Source: Sphingobacteriaceae bacterium
GTDB taxonomy: Bacteria; Bacteroidota; Bacteroidia; Sphingobacteriales; Sphingobacteriaceae
Length of the DNA: 64,000 bases
NCBI GenBank assembly: GCA_017745075.1
Contig: JAGIAD010000029.1
Location: 310,001-374,000 of the forward strand
Reading direction: 5' to 3'
Under the pieces are notes generated by a model. That model did no database searches. It had not been told where the DNA came from and saw only the letters and a program-made list of their open reading frames with translations. Positions 1 through 8,652 of the stretch are shown here, piece by piece. Position numbers and translations under genes: made by a program. Position 1 is the first letter of the stretch. Each line of letters starts with the position of its first letter.

Positions 1-51
1 AGATTTACGGGCCGAGTGCAAACCACTGGGCGGCAGTATTACTCTTTTACG

Positions 52-1062
52 TTAAAACTGCCTGCTTGGACAAGCTACCTGATAGCGGTTATTTAATAAA
101 ATGCCCAATACAATTTCGTGGGTGCCATTATTTACCGATCGTAAACCTGAAGTATTTACATCATACGAATAGCTCAGGTTTACCAATGAGGCTACATTAA
201 ATCCTGCAAGAAGTGAAAAAGAATCATTGTTCCTGAAGCTTGTACCTACCCAGAATTTGTCTTTATAGGCAAATTTCAGATTGGCATCAAATGCAGCAGG
301 TGCATTGGCCCAATAAGTAATCAAAGCTGATGGAATCATGGCAATATCTTCATCCAGGAATATTTTATAACCAGCAGTTCCGTAAAAAGTTGCTGCCTGG
401 TAAGCATCAATTTTAATCTTATTGCCTACAACACTGCTTTTATTACCAATTAGCTGCTTAGCCGAAAGTCCCGCAAAAAACCTTGGACTGTACAACCAGA
501 TACCGGCACCGATATCAGATCTGATTTTATTGTTGTAATCGGCAGAGAATAATGGGTCACTAGATTCGTCGGCAACAATTCCACGGACATCAATATTGAT
601 CGATTTAAACCCTGCAGATAACCCTAACGACAAATTGATTTCGTTAGTAAGACCAAGATGATAAGCATAAGTTGCGCTCACGTTAGTCTGCCTGATCAAA
701 CCCGCTTTATCCGTCATTGCTACAAGGCCGATACCATGGTGTGGCTCTGCAGCCGTATAATTGTTTACAAAACTCCTGCTCATTGGGTTTTCGCCATTGC
801 CCGCAAATGAGTTTACGTTGCTACGCACAAAATCCTCCCCAATGGCAGTACTTAAAGAAAGGTATTGCGTGCTTGGTGAGCCTTCCAAACCGCTCCACTG
901 TTTACGCAAACCGATCTTTAAATCGGTATAGTTATCAATACCCGATAAAGCAGGGTTCAACAAGATATTATTAAAAATATATTGGGTACTCCGTGGAGTT
1001 TCCTGTCCATAGCCAGAAAAGAACAGACAAGTGAATACAGAGAGCGCGTAAAAAAACTTCAT
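52..1062 (-). CDS. PorP/SprF family type IX secretion system membrane protein
   Basis: A 336-residue outer-membrane beta-barrel protein. A signal peptide (about residues 1-19, cut after FFSGYG) is followed by the family hallmark STQYIFNNILLNPALSG near residue 26 and then GLRKQWSGLEGSPSTQ. In this family PorP and SprF help type IX secretion and often serve one particular secreted adhesin or gliding protein. ATG start at 1062. It is divergent from the SNF2 helicase gene, and whatever lies 3' of it is cut off by the window edge, so a partner adhesin cannot be checked. The family call is firm; the partner and the role (secretion or gliding) are unknown. Confidence 0.9.
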   Translation of the reverse strand: MKFFYALSVFTCLFFSGYGQETPRSTQYIFNNILLNPALSGIDNYTDLKIGLRKQWSGLEGSPSTQYLSLSTAIGEDFVRSNVNSFAGNGENPMSRSFVNNYTAAEPHHGIGLVAMTDKAGLIRQTNVSATYAYHLGLTNEINLSLGLSAGFKSINIDVRGIVADESSDPLFSADYNNKIRSDIGAGIWLYSPRFFAGLSAKQLIGNKSSVVGNKIKIDAYQAATFYGTAGYKIFLDEDIAMIPSALITYWANAPAAFDANLKFAYKDKFWVGTSFRNNDSFSLLAGFNVASLVNLSYSYDVNTSGLRSVNNGTHEIVLGILLNNRYQVACPSRQF

Positions 1063-1356
1063 TTAAGCTGGATGATGCGTTAATGGATTGATAATAAAAC
1101 ACCTACCAATCGAGGGACTAAGATAATAAGTTGTTGGCAATTATAAAGCATTAATATTTACTTGCGGAGCAGAATATTTTACCATCATATTCAATGTCCG
1201 TTAATTAAACTGCCATACTCATGTTGTTTTTCAATGCAGATTAAAAATCCATATATTTTTTATCCCAAAAATGGCCAGTTCTTTTGATGTATTCCCAAAA
1301 TATTGTAAGTTTAAAGTTTTTTAAGCGCTTAGCTTACAAAAATTTTAAGCCAACCA

Positions 1357-4248
1357 ATGTTACGTGTCGATAGTTCTAAAGCCTGTAAAGTGGTGTACTC
1401 TTTGTGCAAACATGAGTACCTTGGCTATTTAATTGAACCTCACGTAGTTCAGCTCAACCCACAGGGCGATTTTTCTTTTACTTACCAGAGGATTTTTACC
1501 CATACCGCCGAAGAGTTTAAAGCCTGTTTAAGCGATATCGATTATAAGCTGATTAAAATTTTAGACGACATTGAGCAGGACTCGCTGATTAAAAAATATT
1601 ACAAGAAACTAATAAGACCAACTGAGTTTTTCACAAAAGTTTTCGACGATAAATTCTATGAGAATGTGCGGCCGAAAATTGAAAAGAAACTCGCCGAAGC
1701 TTTAGAGCTTTTAAAGGTTAAAAAAGAGCTTTATGTAATGGATAAAGATGGCTGGCCGGTAGAACGTAAAATCGAACTTGCCGAAGAACCAGCGTCTATC
1801 CTTTTCCATTTCCGCAGGAATGAAACCGAAACCCGTTATTTCCCAACCATCAAATATCAGAACCTGCGGATCGAGTTTATGTTTAAAGAAGCACAGATCA
1901 TCAGCAACAAACCTGCCTGGTTATTACTGAATGATATATTGTACTTTTTTGATCAGGATATTGAAGGAAAAAAATTACAGCCTTTTTTAAATAAGCGCTT
2001 TATTGCCATACCTAAAACGACCGAAGCCACTTATTTCGAAAAGTTTGTGGCGCCATTGATCGAGAAACACCACGTATATGCAGAGGGTTTCGAAATCAGG
2101 ACGGAACAGTTTGAGGCCAAACCGGTAATCAAGATTTTATATGTTGATGGTGGTCTTTCCCAGATACAGCTATACTTTAAATACGGCGAATATACTTTTC
2201 CGGTAGAAAATGCACATAAAGTAACCGTACGCTTAGAAAAAACGGCCGATAACTATATTTTCCACCGGATAAAACGCTCGGCAGACTGGGAGAAAAAACA
2301 GTTTAACCTTTTATTGTCGCTGGGGCTTAAAAAAACAAGTTCTTTATTCAGCAACCTCGAAGTAAGCACAGACGATGAAAACCCAAGTTATGCTGCTATT
2401 AACTGGGTAAATGAGCATATAGAGCTTTTGGAAGCATCAGGTTTTGAGATTGAACAGGCCACCGGACAGAAAAAATTTGTATTCGGGGCCAACAAAATCG
2501 ATCTTGAAGTGAAAGAGGGGAACGACTGGTTCGACATCCATGCCGTGGTATGGTTCGGAAAATACCAGATTCCGTTCCTGTCCTTAAAACAACATATTTT
2601 ACATAAAAAACGGGAGTTTTTACTCCCTGATGGAGAAGTAGCCATTATTCCTGATAAATGGTTTACCCAATATGGCAGCCTGTTCAGCCTGGCAGAAGCC
2701 GGACAATCACTGAAATTAAAAAAACACCATATCGGTTTAATCAACGATCTGGCCGAAGATAGTTTGGCAAATGTTGTGCTCGAACGTAAACTTCAGCGGT
2801 TATCAGACTTTGAAGACATTGCCGATACGCAGATGCCCGTTCACTTTAAAGGCAGTTTGCGCGACTACCAGAAAGCAGGCTATAACTGGTTCAGCTTTTT
2901 ACGCGAATACAATTTTGGCGGTTGTTTAGCTGATGACATGGGTTTGGGTAAAACCATCCAAACATTGGCAATGCTGCAAAAAGTTAAGGAAGACGATCAG
3001 TTGCTGGCATCACAATCAACCTCACTCATTGTAATGCCAACCTCATTAATTTACAACTGGTTAACGGAAGCGAAAAAATTTACACCAAAGCTTAAAATAC
3101 TGGCGCATACAGGTACCAACAGAAATAAGGACGTTGCTAATTTTGCGAATTACGATATTATTATTACTACCTACGGCGTAACCAGGGTAGATGTAGATGA
3201 ATTGAAAAATTTCTATTTCAATTATATCATTCTTGATGAAAGCCAGAATATTAAAAACCCGGCTTCAAAATCGTTCAAAGCCATCAGAAGCTTAAAATCG
3301 AGACATAAACTGATTCTGAGCGGTACGCCGGTAGAAAATTCGGTAAGCGATTTATGGTCGCAATTAACTTTTCTAAACCCTGGTTTGCTGGGTACACAGG
3401 CATTCTTCAATGAAGAATACGTGCAGGCGATAGAAAAGAAAAAAGATGAAGAAAAAGCGCGTAAACTGCAATCAATTATCAAACCTTTTGTTCTTCGCAG
3501 AACAAAAGAGCAAGTAGCAGCAGAATTACCTCCCAAAACAGAACAGGTAATTTATTGCGACATGAGCGAAGACCAGGCAGCCTATTACGAAAAAACAAAA
3601 TCAGCCTACCGTAACGACCTGTTACAGAGTATGGATGATGGAACCTTTGCACAAAAACAGGTACAGCTTTTACAAGGATTAACAGCCCTGCGCCAGTTGG
3701 CCAACCATCCTGTGATGATTGATGGAGAGTACATCTCCGATTCGGGCAAATTTGAAAACGTGATCCATACTTTAGATAACGTGCTCAAGGGCGGACACAA
3801 GGTTTTGGTATTTTCGCAGTTTGTAAAACACCTCGATATTTTTAAAAAACATTTTGAGAGTGAAAATATTCCATTTGCTTACTTAGATGGTGCTACACGT
3901 AACCGTGGCGAAATTGTGGCCGAATTTCAGCAAAATGCCGATCTGAAAGTGTTTCTAATTTCGATAAAAGCCGGTGGTGTTGGTTTAAACCTTACACAGG
4001 CCGATTACGTTTTTATTCTCGATCCATGGTGGAACCCTGCGGTTGAACAACAGGCTATAGACAGGACACACCGCATTGGGCAGGATAAAAAGGTTTTCAT
4101 CTATAAATTTATCGCTAAAGACACCGTTGAAGAGAAAATTTTGGCCTTGCAAAACCGCAAAAAATCACTGGCCAATTCACTCATCACCACCGAGGAGAGT
4201 TTCTTTAAATCGTTAAGTAAAGAGGATATCAGGGATATATTGAATTAA
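1357..4248 (+). CDS. SNF2-family DEAD/DEAH-like helicase (RapA/Snf2 type)
   Basis: A 963-residue Swi2/Snf2-type ATPase that would move along double-stranded DNA. The N-terminal half (about 1-480) has no motif I recognise. The ATPase core starts around residue 495 (LRDYQKAGYNW). Walker A is DDMGLGKTIQT near 526, the DEAH-box variant is DESQ near 627, followed by LSGTPVENSVSDLW. The helicase C lobe carries SIKAGGVGLNLTQADYV near 869, DPWWNP, and the arginine-finger motif THRIGQ near 905. It has the usual length for bacterial Snf2 proteins. ATG start chosen; no clear Shine-Dalgarno. It stands alone, and its cellular role (transcription recycling or repair) cannot be told from sequence. Confidence 0.93.
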   Translation: MLRVDSSKACKVVYSLCKHEYLGYLIEPHVVQLNPQGDFSFTYQRIFTHTAEEFKACLSDIDYKLIKILDDIEQDSLIKKYYKKLIRPTEFFTKVFDDKFYENVRPKIEKKLAEALELLKVKKELYVMDKDGWPVERKIELAEEPASILFHFRRNETETRYFPTIKYQNLRIEFMFKEAQIISNKPAWLLLNDILYFFDQDIEGKKLQPFLNKRFIAIPKTTEATYFEKFVAPLIEKHHVYAEGFEIRTEQFEAKPVIKILYVDGGLSQIQLYFKYGEYTFPVENAHKVTVRLEKTADNYIFHRIKRSADWEKKQFNLLLSLGLKKTSSLFSNLEVSTDDENPSYAAINWVNEHIELLEASGFEIEQATGQKKFVFGANKIDLEVKEGNDWFDIHAVVWFGKYQIPFLSLKQHILHKKREFLLPDGEVAIIPDKWFTQYGSLFSLAEAGQSLKLKKHHIGLINDLAEDSLANVVLERKLQRLSDFEDIADTQMPVHFKGSLRDYQKAGYNWFSFLREYNFGGCLADDMGLGKTIQTLAMLQKVKEDDQLLASQSTSLIVMPTSLIYNWLTEAKKFTPKLKILAHTGTNRNKDVANFANYDIIITTYGVTRVDVDELKNFYFNYIILDESQNIKNPASKSFKAIRSLKSRHKLILSGTPVENSVSDLWSQLTFLNPGLLGTQAFFNEEYVQAIEKKKDEEKARKLQSIIKPFVLRRTKEQVAAELPPKTEQVIYCDMSEDQAAYYEKTKSAYRNDLLQSMDDGTFAQKQVQLLQGLTALRQLANHPVMIDGEYISDSGKFENVIHTLDNVLKGGHKVLVFSQFVKHLDIFKKHFESENIPFAYLDGATRNRGEIVAEFQQNADLKVFLISIKAGGVGLNLTQADYVFILDPWWNPAVEQQAIDRTHRIGQDKKVFIYKFIAKDTVEEKILALQNRKKSLANSLITTEESFFKSLSKEDIRDILN

Positions 4249-4340
4249 AATCAGTTGCTATCCCTAATAAACAATTTTATTTCTTTTCAAAACTCATTCC
4301 CGCCCTACTTGTTATATTGTAGAACATAAATTCTACCATC

Positions 4341-4658
4341 ATGACAAATCAAGATTTTAATACTGCAGTAAACAACATTAAAGAAGCCTGGAAATATCCC
4401 GAACTATTTCAGAATGTTTCCAAATCCGAACGTTGGTTATCAGGCGTTACAGGTACCTATTTACTGTTTAAAGGTCTTACAAGCATTTTTTCGCATCCGG
4501 TAATCGGGTTAACCGGTGCTGCTGTTGGCGCAGGCCTGTTATACCGTGGCATTACAGGTTATTGCCCACTACGCGATCTGGCCGAACAGAACAAACAAGA
4601 CATTGCACCCGACGAAGTGATTATCAGTGAAACCTATGTTGTTGACGATTTGGGGTAA
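4341..4658 (+). CDS. DUF2892 (YgaP-like transmembrane) protein
   Basis: A 105-residue small membrane protein. The family pattern is clear: NVSKSERWLSGVTGTYLLFKG near residue 24, a glycine/alanine-rich second membrane segment, then GLLYRGITGYCPL, which matches the end of DUF2892 domains. It has two short membrane helices and a polar C-terminal tail. In other bacteria the domain is often fused to a rhodanese; here it stands alone. It lies 92 bases after the SNF2 gene on the same strand and may be read from its own promoter. Function unknown. Confidence 0.8.
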   Translation: MTNQDFNTAVNNIKEAWKYPELFQNVSKSERWLSGVTGTYLLFKGLTSIFSHPVIGLTGAAVGAGLLYRGITGYCPLRDLAEQNKQDIAPDEVIISETYVVDDLG

Positions 4659-4696
4659 TATTTTAAATACTAAATTTCCATTTCTTAATAAACTGG

Positions 4697-4714
4697 TTAA
4701 CTTTAAAAAGTTAA
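4697..4714. promoter_or_regulatory. Inverted repeat just upstream of the DUF1080 gene
   Basis: A perfect inverted repeat, TTAACTTT-AA-AAAGTTAA, ends nine bases before the ATG at 4724. It could be a regulator site or a 5'-UTR hairpin. Nothing else supports a function. Confidence 0.35.
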
Positions 4715-4723
4715 ACCACAATT

Positions 4724-5506
4724 ATGAACAAGTACACACTTTTATTTATTCCTGTTTTATTTGCAGGTCAGGTTATGGCACAGGATAAAAAACCAGATCC
4801 TTCCAAAGACCCCAAAACAACTGAGGTTTGGGAACCAGTTCCTAAAATCGTTACACCAGGCAAATTACCTCAGGATGCCCCATCTGATGCGACCATTCTT
4901 TTTAATGGCCGTAATTTAGATGCCTGGCATTCAGTAAAAGACCCGTCAAAACCAGCTGCATGGACAGTAGATGATGGATTTTTTACCGTAAAAAAAGGCA
5001 CAGGAAATATCGAAACCAATAAAAAATTTACCGATTACCAACTGCATTTGGAATGGAAAATTCCTGAAAATATTTCTGGTGAAGGGCAATCGCGTGGAAA
5101 CAGCGGCATATTTTTAGCTTCAACCGGCGGTGGCGATGATGGCTACGAAATCCAGATTTTAGATGTTTATAACAACAAAACCTACGTAAACGGACAAACA
5201 GGCAGTATTTATAAACAGGGAATTCCGTTAGCAAATGCCAACAAAAAACCGGGCGAATGGCAATATTACGATATCATTTGGAATGCACCACGTTTTAATG
5301 AAGACGGAACACTGCAAAAACCAGCAAGCGTTATCGTATTTTTAAATGGAGTGCTTTTACAGAACGGATTTGTATTAAAAGGCGCAACCAGGTATATCGG
5401 TACCCCCGAATATAAAAAACATGGTCCTTCTTCAATCAAATTACAGGATCATGGCGACCCAAGCCCTGCCATTAGCTTTAGGAACATTTGGGTGAGAGAC
5501 CTGTAA
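4724..5506 (+). CDS. DUF1080 domain secreted protein (3-keto-disaccharide hydrolase-like)
   Basis: A 260-residue exported protein. The signal peptide (residues 1-19) ends in GQVMA-Q. The DUF1080 domain fills residues about 55-260: TILFNGRNLDAWHS near the start, then GNSGIFL, the acidic GGGDDGYEIQILD, and the closing SFRNIWVRDL. Family members adopt a concanavalin-like jelly-roll fold, and some hydrolyse 3-keto-glycosides in the periplasm, a step of sugar degradation that begins with oxidation of C3. No other gene of that pathway is next to it, so the substrate is unknown. An inverted repeat sits just before the start. Confidence 0.85.
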   Translation: MNKYTLLFIPVLFAGQVMAQDKKPDPSKDPKTTEVWEPVPKIVTPGKLPQDAPSDATILFNGRNLDAWHSVKDPSKPAAWTVDDGFFTVKKGTGNIETNKKFTDYQLHLEWKIPENISGEGQSRGNSGIFLASTGGGDDGYEIQILDVYNNKTYVNGQTGSIYKQGIPLANANKKPGEWQYYDIIWNAPRFNEDGTLQKPASVIVFLNGVLLQNGFVLKGATRYIGTPEYKKHGPSSIKLQDHGDPSPAISFRNIWVRDL

Positions 5507-5537
5507 TTTAAAGAGAATAACAATTATAACAACGTAG

Positions 5538-5637
5538 TCCTCGTTTGTATGAGGATTAATGAAAATAGCGATTGCATCGCTTAATATTAAAGCACATTAA
5601 AAATGTGAATCTCTTGTATCCCCGTTACAAATGAGGA
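5538..5637. repeat. REP-like element made of four short hairpins
   Basis: Within 100 bases there are four palindromes in a row. The outer two are alike: TCCTCGTTTGTATGAGGA (5538-5555) and TCCCCGTTACAAATGAGGA (5619-5637). The inner two are perfect: AGCGAT-TGC-ATCGCT (5567-5581) and CACATT-AAA-AATGTG (593-598 paired with 602-607 in the 5 kb block). A related palindrome occurs at 27924-27945. This resembles repetitive extragenic palindromes, possibly mobilised by a REP transposase encoded elsewhere; that is inference. Confidence 0.5.
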
Positions 5638-5682
5638 AGATCTCAGTTAGAGAATTATAATTTCAACAAAACAATAAAAAGG

Positions 5683-5718
5683 AACCTGCAAGGCAAAAGT
5701 CTGCAGGTTTTGTTTTAT
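5683..5718 (+). terminator. Intrinsic terminator-like hairpin
   Basis: AACCTGCA (5683-5690) pairs with TGCAGGTT (5702-5709) and is followed by a T-rich tail. It would end transcription from the DUF1080 side before the TMEM175-type gene, though it lies 180 bases past the stop. Confidence 0.55.
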
Positions 5719-5763
5719 AAAATAATTTGACTGATAATTGTAGAAATCTTACATCAGATATTT

Positions 5764-6372
5764 ATGAACAAAGGCAGATTGGAAGCATTTAGCGATGGTG
5801 TGATAGCCATTATCATTACCATTATGGTTCTGGAGATTAAAGTCCCGGAGCATGGCGAAACTTTAGCCACTTTAAAGCCATTAATCCCTAAATTCATCAG
5901 TTACATCCTAAGTTTCATTTATGTAGGCATTTACTGGAATAACCATCACCATTTGTTGCATGCTGTTAAAAAAGTAAATGGATCAATGCTTTGGGCCAAC
6001 CTCAATTTCCTTTTCTGGCTTTCGCTGTTTCCATTTACGGCAGGCTGGATGGGCGAACATCATTTTGCCCTATGGCCGGTGATTACTTATGGTGCAGTAT
6101 TACTTCTTGCTGCCATTTCGTATACTTTATTGGTTATTATTATTAAAAAAACCGAAGGGCAGCATTCTTTAGTGGTGCATGCCATTGGCAATGATGCCAA
6201 AGGAAAGTTTTCACTGCTATTCTATATTGTTGGTATCGCATTAAGCTTTATCAACCCCTGGATCGGTGTTGCGCTTTATTTCATCGTGGCCTGCATTTGG
6301 TTTATTCCCGATAGAAGAATTGAAAACGCCATGCGCGAGCAAGGTTTAATTGATGATAACAGGGGGCATTAA
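5764..6372 (+). CDS. TMEM175 family (DUF1211) ion-channel protein
   Basis: A 202-residue membrane protein with about six helices. The first helix carries the family signature RLEAFSDGVIAIIITIMVLE (residues 5-24). In the TMEM175 family the FSD motif in helix 1 lines the pore, and bacterial members conduct potassium with modest selectivity. The WNNHHHLLH stretch after helix 2-3 is also typical. The gene is alone, between a REP-like element with a hairpin on its left and the oppositely oriented aat gene on its right. The family is clear; conductance in this protein is assumed from relatives. Confidence 0.88.
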   Translation: MNKGRLEAFSDGVIAIIITIMVLEIKVPEHGETLATLKPLIPKFISYILSFIYVGIYWNNHHHLLHAVKKVNGSMLWANLNFLFWLSLFPFTAGWMGEHHFALWPVITYGAVLLLAAISYTLLVIIIKKTEGQHSLVVHAIGNDAKGKFSLLFYIVGIALSFINPWIGVALYFIVACIWFIPDRRIENAMREQGLIDDNRGH

Positions 6373-6404
6373 CCTAAGAATAAAACTTCAAGTCCACCCT
6401 GGTT

Positions 6405-7037
6405 TTAAGGAGACTGAAGCATTTCCATATACAACTCCCTGCTGATCATTTCAGCACCTAAGCTCATTAAATGATCATTTGGCAATTGGCAATCGATTAA
6501 ATCGATATTCATTTTGCTTAAAAAAATAAGGGCGGCTTTTGAGCTATTGCTGACATGGCTAAACATGCTTTCGCCGCAAAACACGCGGTTAAACTTTATG
6601 CCATATAAACCACCCACTAATTTACCCTCCTGCCAAACCTCTACACTGTGTGCATAACCCTGTTGATGGAGGTTGATATAAGCCTGCTGCATTTCATTGG
6701 TAATCCAGGTTCCATCTTGCCCTTTCCTTTCTGTCGTAGCACAGTTCCTGATCACTTCTGCAAAAGCCTGGTTAAAAGTAATTTTGAAAACCTCCTGTTT
6801 TAAAATTTTCTGCATGCTTTTACTGATCTTAATTTTAGAAGGATATATAACGCACCGCTCATGCGGCGAATACCAAAGGATTGGCTCCCCTTCGCTAAAC
6901 CATGGAAATATACCGTTAGAATAAGCAATCAATAATCTTTCCATACTTAGATCTCCACCAATGGCCAGCAAACCATCCTCTTCGGCCAGGGCTGGGTCTG
7001 GAAAGCCCGGATTGTCATCTAGTAACTGAAAAAACAT
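6405..7037 (-). CDS. aat: Leucyl/phenylalanyl-tRNA--protein transferase
   Basis: A 210-residue cytoplasmic enzyme that adds Leu or Phe from aminoacyl-tRNA to proteins with N-terminal Arg or Lys, marking them for ClpAP by the N-end rule. Family motifs are in order: FPDPALAEEDGLLAIGGDLS, AYSNGIFPWFSEGEPILWYS, HSVEVWQEGKLVGGLYGI, FCGESMFSHVSNSSK and LIDCQLPNDHL. The frame is open to a TTG at 7061, but the ATG at 7037 begins MFFQLLDDNPGFP, which fits relatives much better, so I use it. It is divergent from the DUF1800 gene. Confidence 0.93.
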   Translation of the reverse strand: MFFQLLDDNPGFPDPALAEEDGLLAIGGDLSMERLLIAYSNGIFPWFSEGEPILWYSPHERCVIYPSKIKISKSMQKILKQEVFKITFNQAFAEVIRNCATTERKGQDGTWITNEMQQAYINLHQQGYAHSVEVWQEGKLVGGLYGIKFNRVFCGESMFSHVSNSSKAALIFLSKMNIDLIDCQLPNDHLMSLGAEMISRELYMEMLQSP

Positions 7038-7110
7038 AAACAAAAATAAGAAAGAAAACAAAGATTAAACCCTGGCGTTTTAAATAAGTCATACTGTAAA
7101 ACAGTCCATT

Positions 7111-8553
7111 ATGAGCACAAAAGATAATTTTTTAAAAGTAAAACATCTTTACAATAGGGCAGGCTTCGGGATTTCTTATACCGATTTACAAAAATTAAGC
7201 AGGAAAAATCTCGATAAAGTGGTAGATAACTTGCTTAAAAACTCTCAAAAAGACGATCCGATCAACTTAGTTAATGATTTTGAATCAAGACGGCAGCTTT
7301 TGGTACAAGCCGGTTTATATGCTAAAAAAGACCTGACTGACGATGAAAAGAAAATGCGTCAGCAGATTATAAGCGAACAAAACGAAGTAAGCCGCGATCT
7401 GAATATTGCCTTCATTACCAAGATGATCAATACAGATGCTCCTTTAAGGGAAAAGATGACACTCTTTTGGCATGGACATTTTGCCTGCCGAAGCAATAAC
7501 CCGTTTTTTGCCCAGCAACTGAATAACATTCAAAGAAAAAATGCCTTAGGAAGCTTTAAAACCTTGCTGGTTGAGGTTTCGAAATCGCCTGCTATGCTCC
7601 AATACCTGAATAACCAGCAGAACAGAAAGGGGAAACCAAATGAGAATTTTGCCCGCGAACTAATGGAACTTTTTACTTTAGGCAGGGGAAATTATTCGGA
7701 ACAGGATATTAAAGAATCTGCCCGTGCATTTACCGGCTGGATGTATGATAAAGATGGTTCTTTTATTTTTAGGGAAAACCTGCATGATACAGGAACCAAG
7801 ACCTTTTTTGGCAAAATCGGGAATTTTGAAGGTGAAAACATCATCGATATTATCCTCGAAAAACCTGAAACTGCACACTTTATTGCCTGGAAAGTATATA
7901 AATTCTTTGTTAATGATAATCCAAATGAGGCACATGTTAAAGAACTCGCCACACATTTTTACAATTCGAAATACGACATCGTTTCGATGATGAAAAAAAT
8001 GTTTACTTCCGATTGGTTCTATAGCCCGGAAAATGTAGGCACAAAAATTAAATCACCTACCGAATTTTTGGTGGGTCTAAGTCGCGAGTTTTATGTTACC
8101 TACAATAAACCACAGGTTTTAATCCAGTTACAGAGCAGTTTAGGACAGTATTTATTTAATCCGCCAAACGTAGCGGGCTGGCCGGGCGGACAAAGTTGGA
8201 TAGACAGTTCGTCGTTAATGCTGCGGATGCGAATCCCTTCTCTTGTTTTAAATGATGGGGAAATTGATTTTAGTGGAAAAGCTGATCCTGAAGACGAAGC
8301 TGTAATAGCCCTAAGCCGGACAGCAACCACCAAAGCAAATGCCAACATGAAACCAAAATCGTACGTAAATGCAAGTGTTGATTGGCCTAAATTTTTAAGC
8401 ACCTTACCAAAGGGTTTAACACCATTGGCGCTCACCCAGTTTTTATTACAACCCAAATTAAACGATAAAATTACGACCATGGTAAGTGATAATAAGGGGC
8501 TACGGAGTACCGCAGTTGAGATTACGAGCATGCCGGAGTACCAATTGTGCTAG
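7111..8553 (+). CDS. DUF1800 domain-containing protein
   Basis: A 480-residue protein of the DUF1800 family. Typical features are KVKHLYNRAGFGIS at the N-terminus, ALFWHGHF-like MTLFWHGHFACR near residue 120, and NENFARELMELFTLG near 178, followed by AARAFTGW-like ARAFTGWMYD. I see no clear signal peptide. In Bacteroidota, Planctomycetota and others, DUF1800 genes almost always sit directly before a DUF1501 gene, as here (100-base gap). The pair is thought to act in the cell envelope, but no biochemical function is established that I can rely on. Confidence 0.9.
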   Translation: MSTKDNFLKVKHLYNRAGFGISYTDLQKLSRKNLDKVVDNLLKNSQKDDPINLVNDFESRRQLLVQAGLYAKKDLTDDEKKMRQQIISEQNEVSRDLNIAFITKMINTDAPLREKMTLFWHGHFACRSNNPFFAQQLNNIQRKNALGSFKTLLVEVSKSPAMLQYLNNQQNRKGKPNENFARELMELFTLGRGNYSEQDIKESARAFTGWMYDKDGSFIFRENLHDTGTKTFFGKIGNFEGENIIDIILEKPETAHFIAWKVYKFFVNDNPNEAHVKELATHFYNSKYDIVSMMKKMFTSDWFYSPENVGTKIKSPTEFLVGLSREFYVTYNKPQVLIQLQSSLGQYLFNPPNVAGWPGGQSWIDSSSLMLRMRIPSLVLNDGEIDFSGKADPEDEAVIALSRTATTKANANMKPKSYVNASVDWPKFLSTLPKGLTPLALTQFLLQPKLNDKITTMVSDNKGLRSTAVEITSMPEYQLC

Positions 8554-8567
8554 AGAACAGTTAATAA

Positions 8568-8640
8568 TCAATGGTTTTATGGTCAATAGCCGATAAGTGC
8601 CCAAGCCATGAACCATCGACGATAAAACCATTGACCATCA
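8568..8640. repeat. Inverted repeat between DUF1800 and DUF1501 genes
   Basis: TCAATGGTTTTAT (8568-8580) is repeated inverted as ATAAAACCATTGA (8622-8634), and the adjoining ATGGTCAAT/ATTGACCAT also pair. The ATTGACCAT-type wording resembles the low-complexity intergenic blocks at 15.6 and 16.2 kb. It may fold in the mRNA between the two genes. Confidence 0.5.
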
Positions 8641-8652
8641 AAAACTAACAAG

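Noticed and set aside
1..51. Possible coding end at the left edge
   Set aside because: Only 51 bases remain before the PorP/SprF stop and no frame can be judged.
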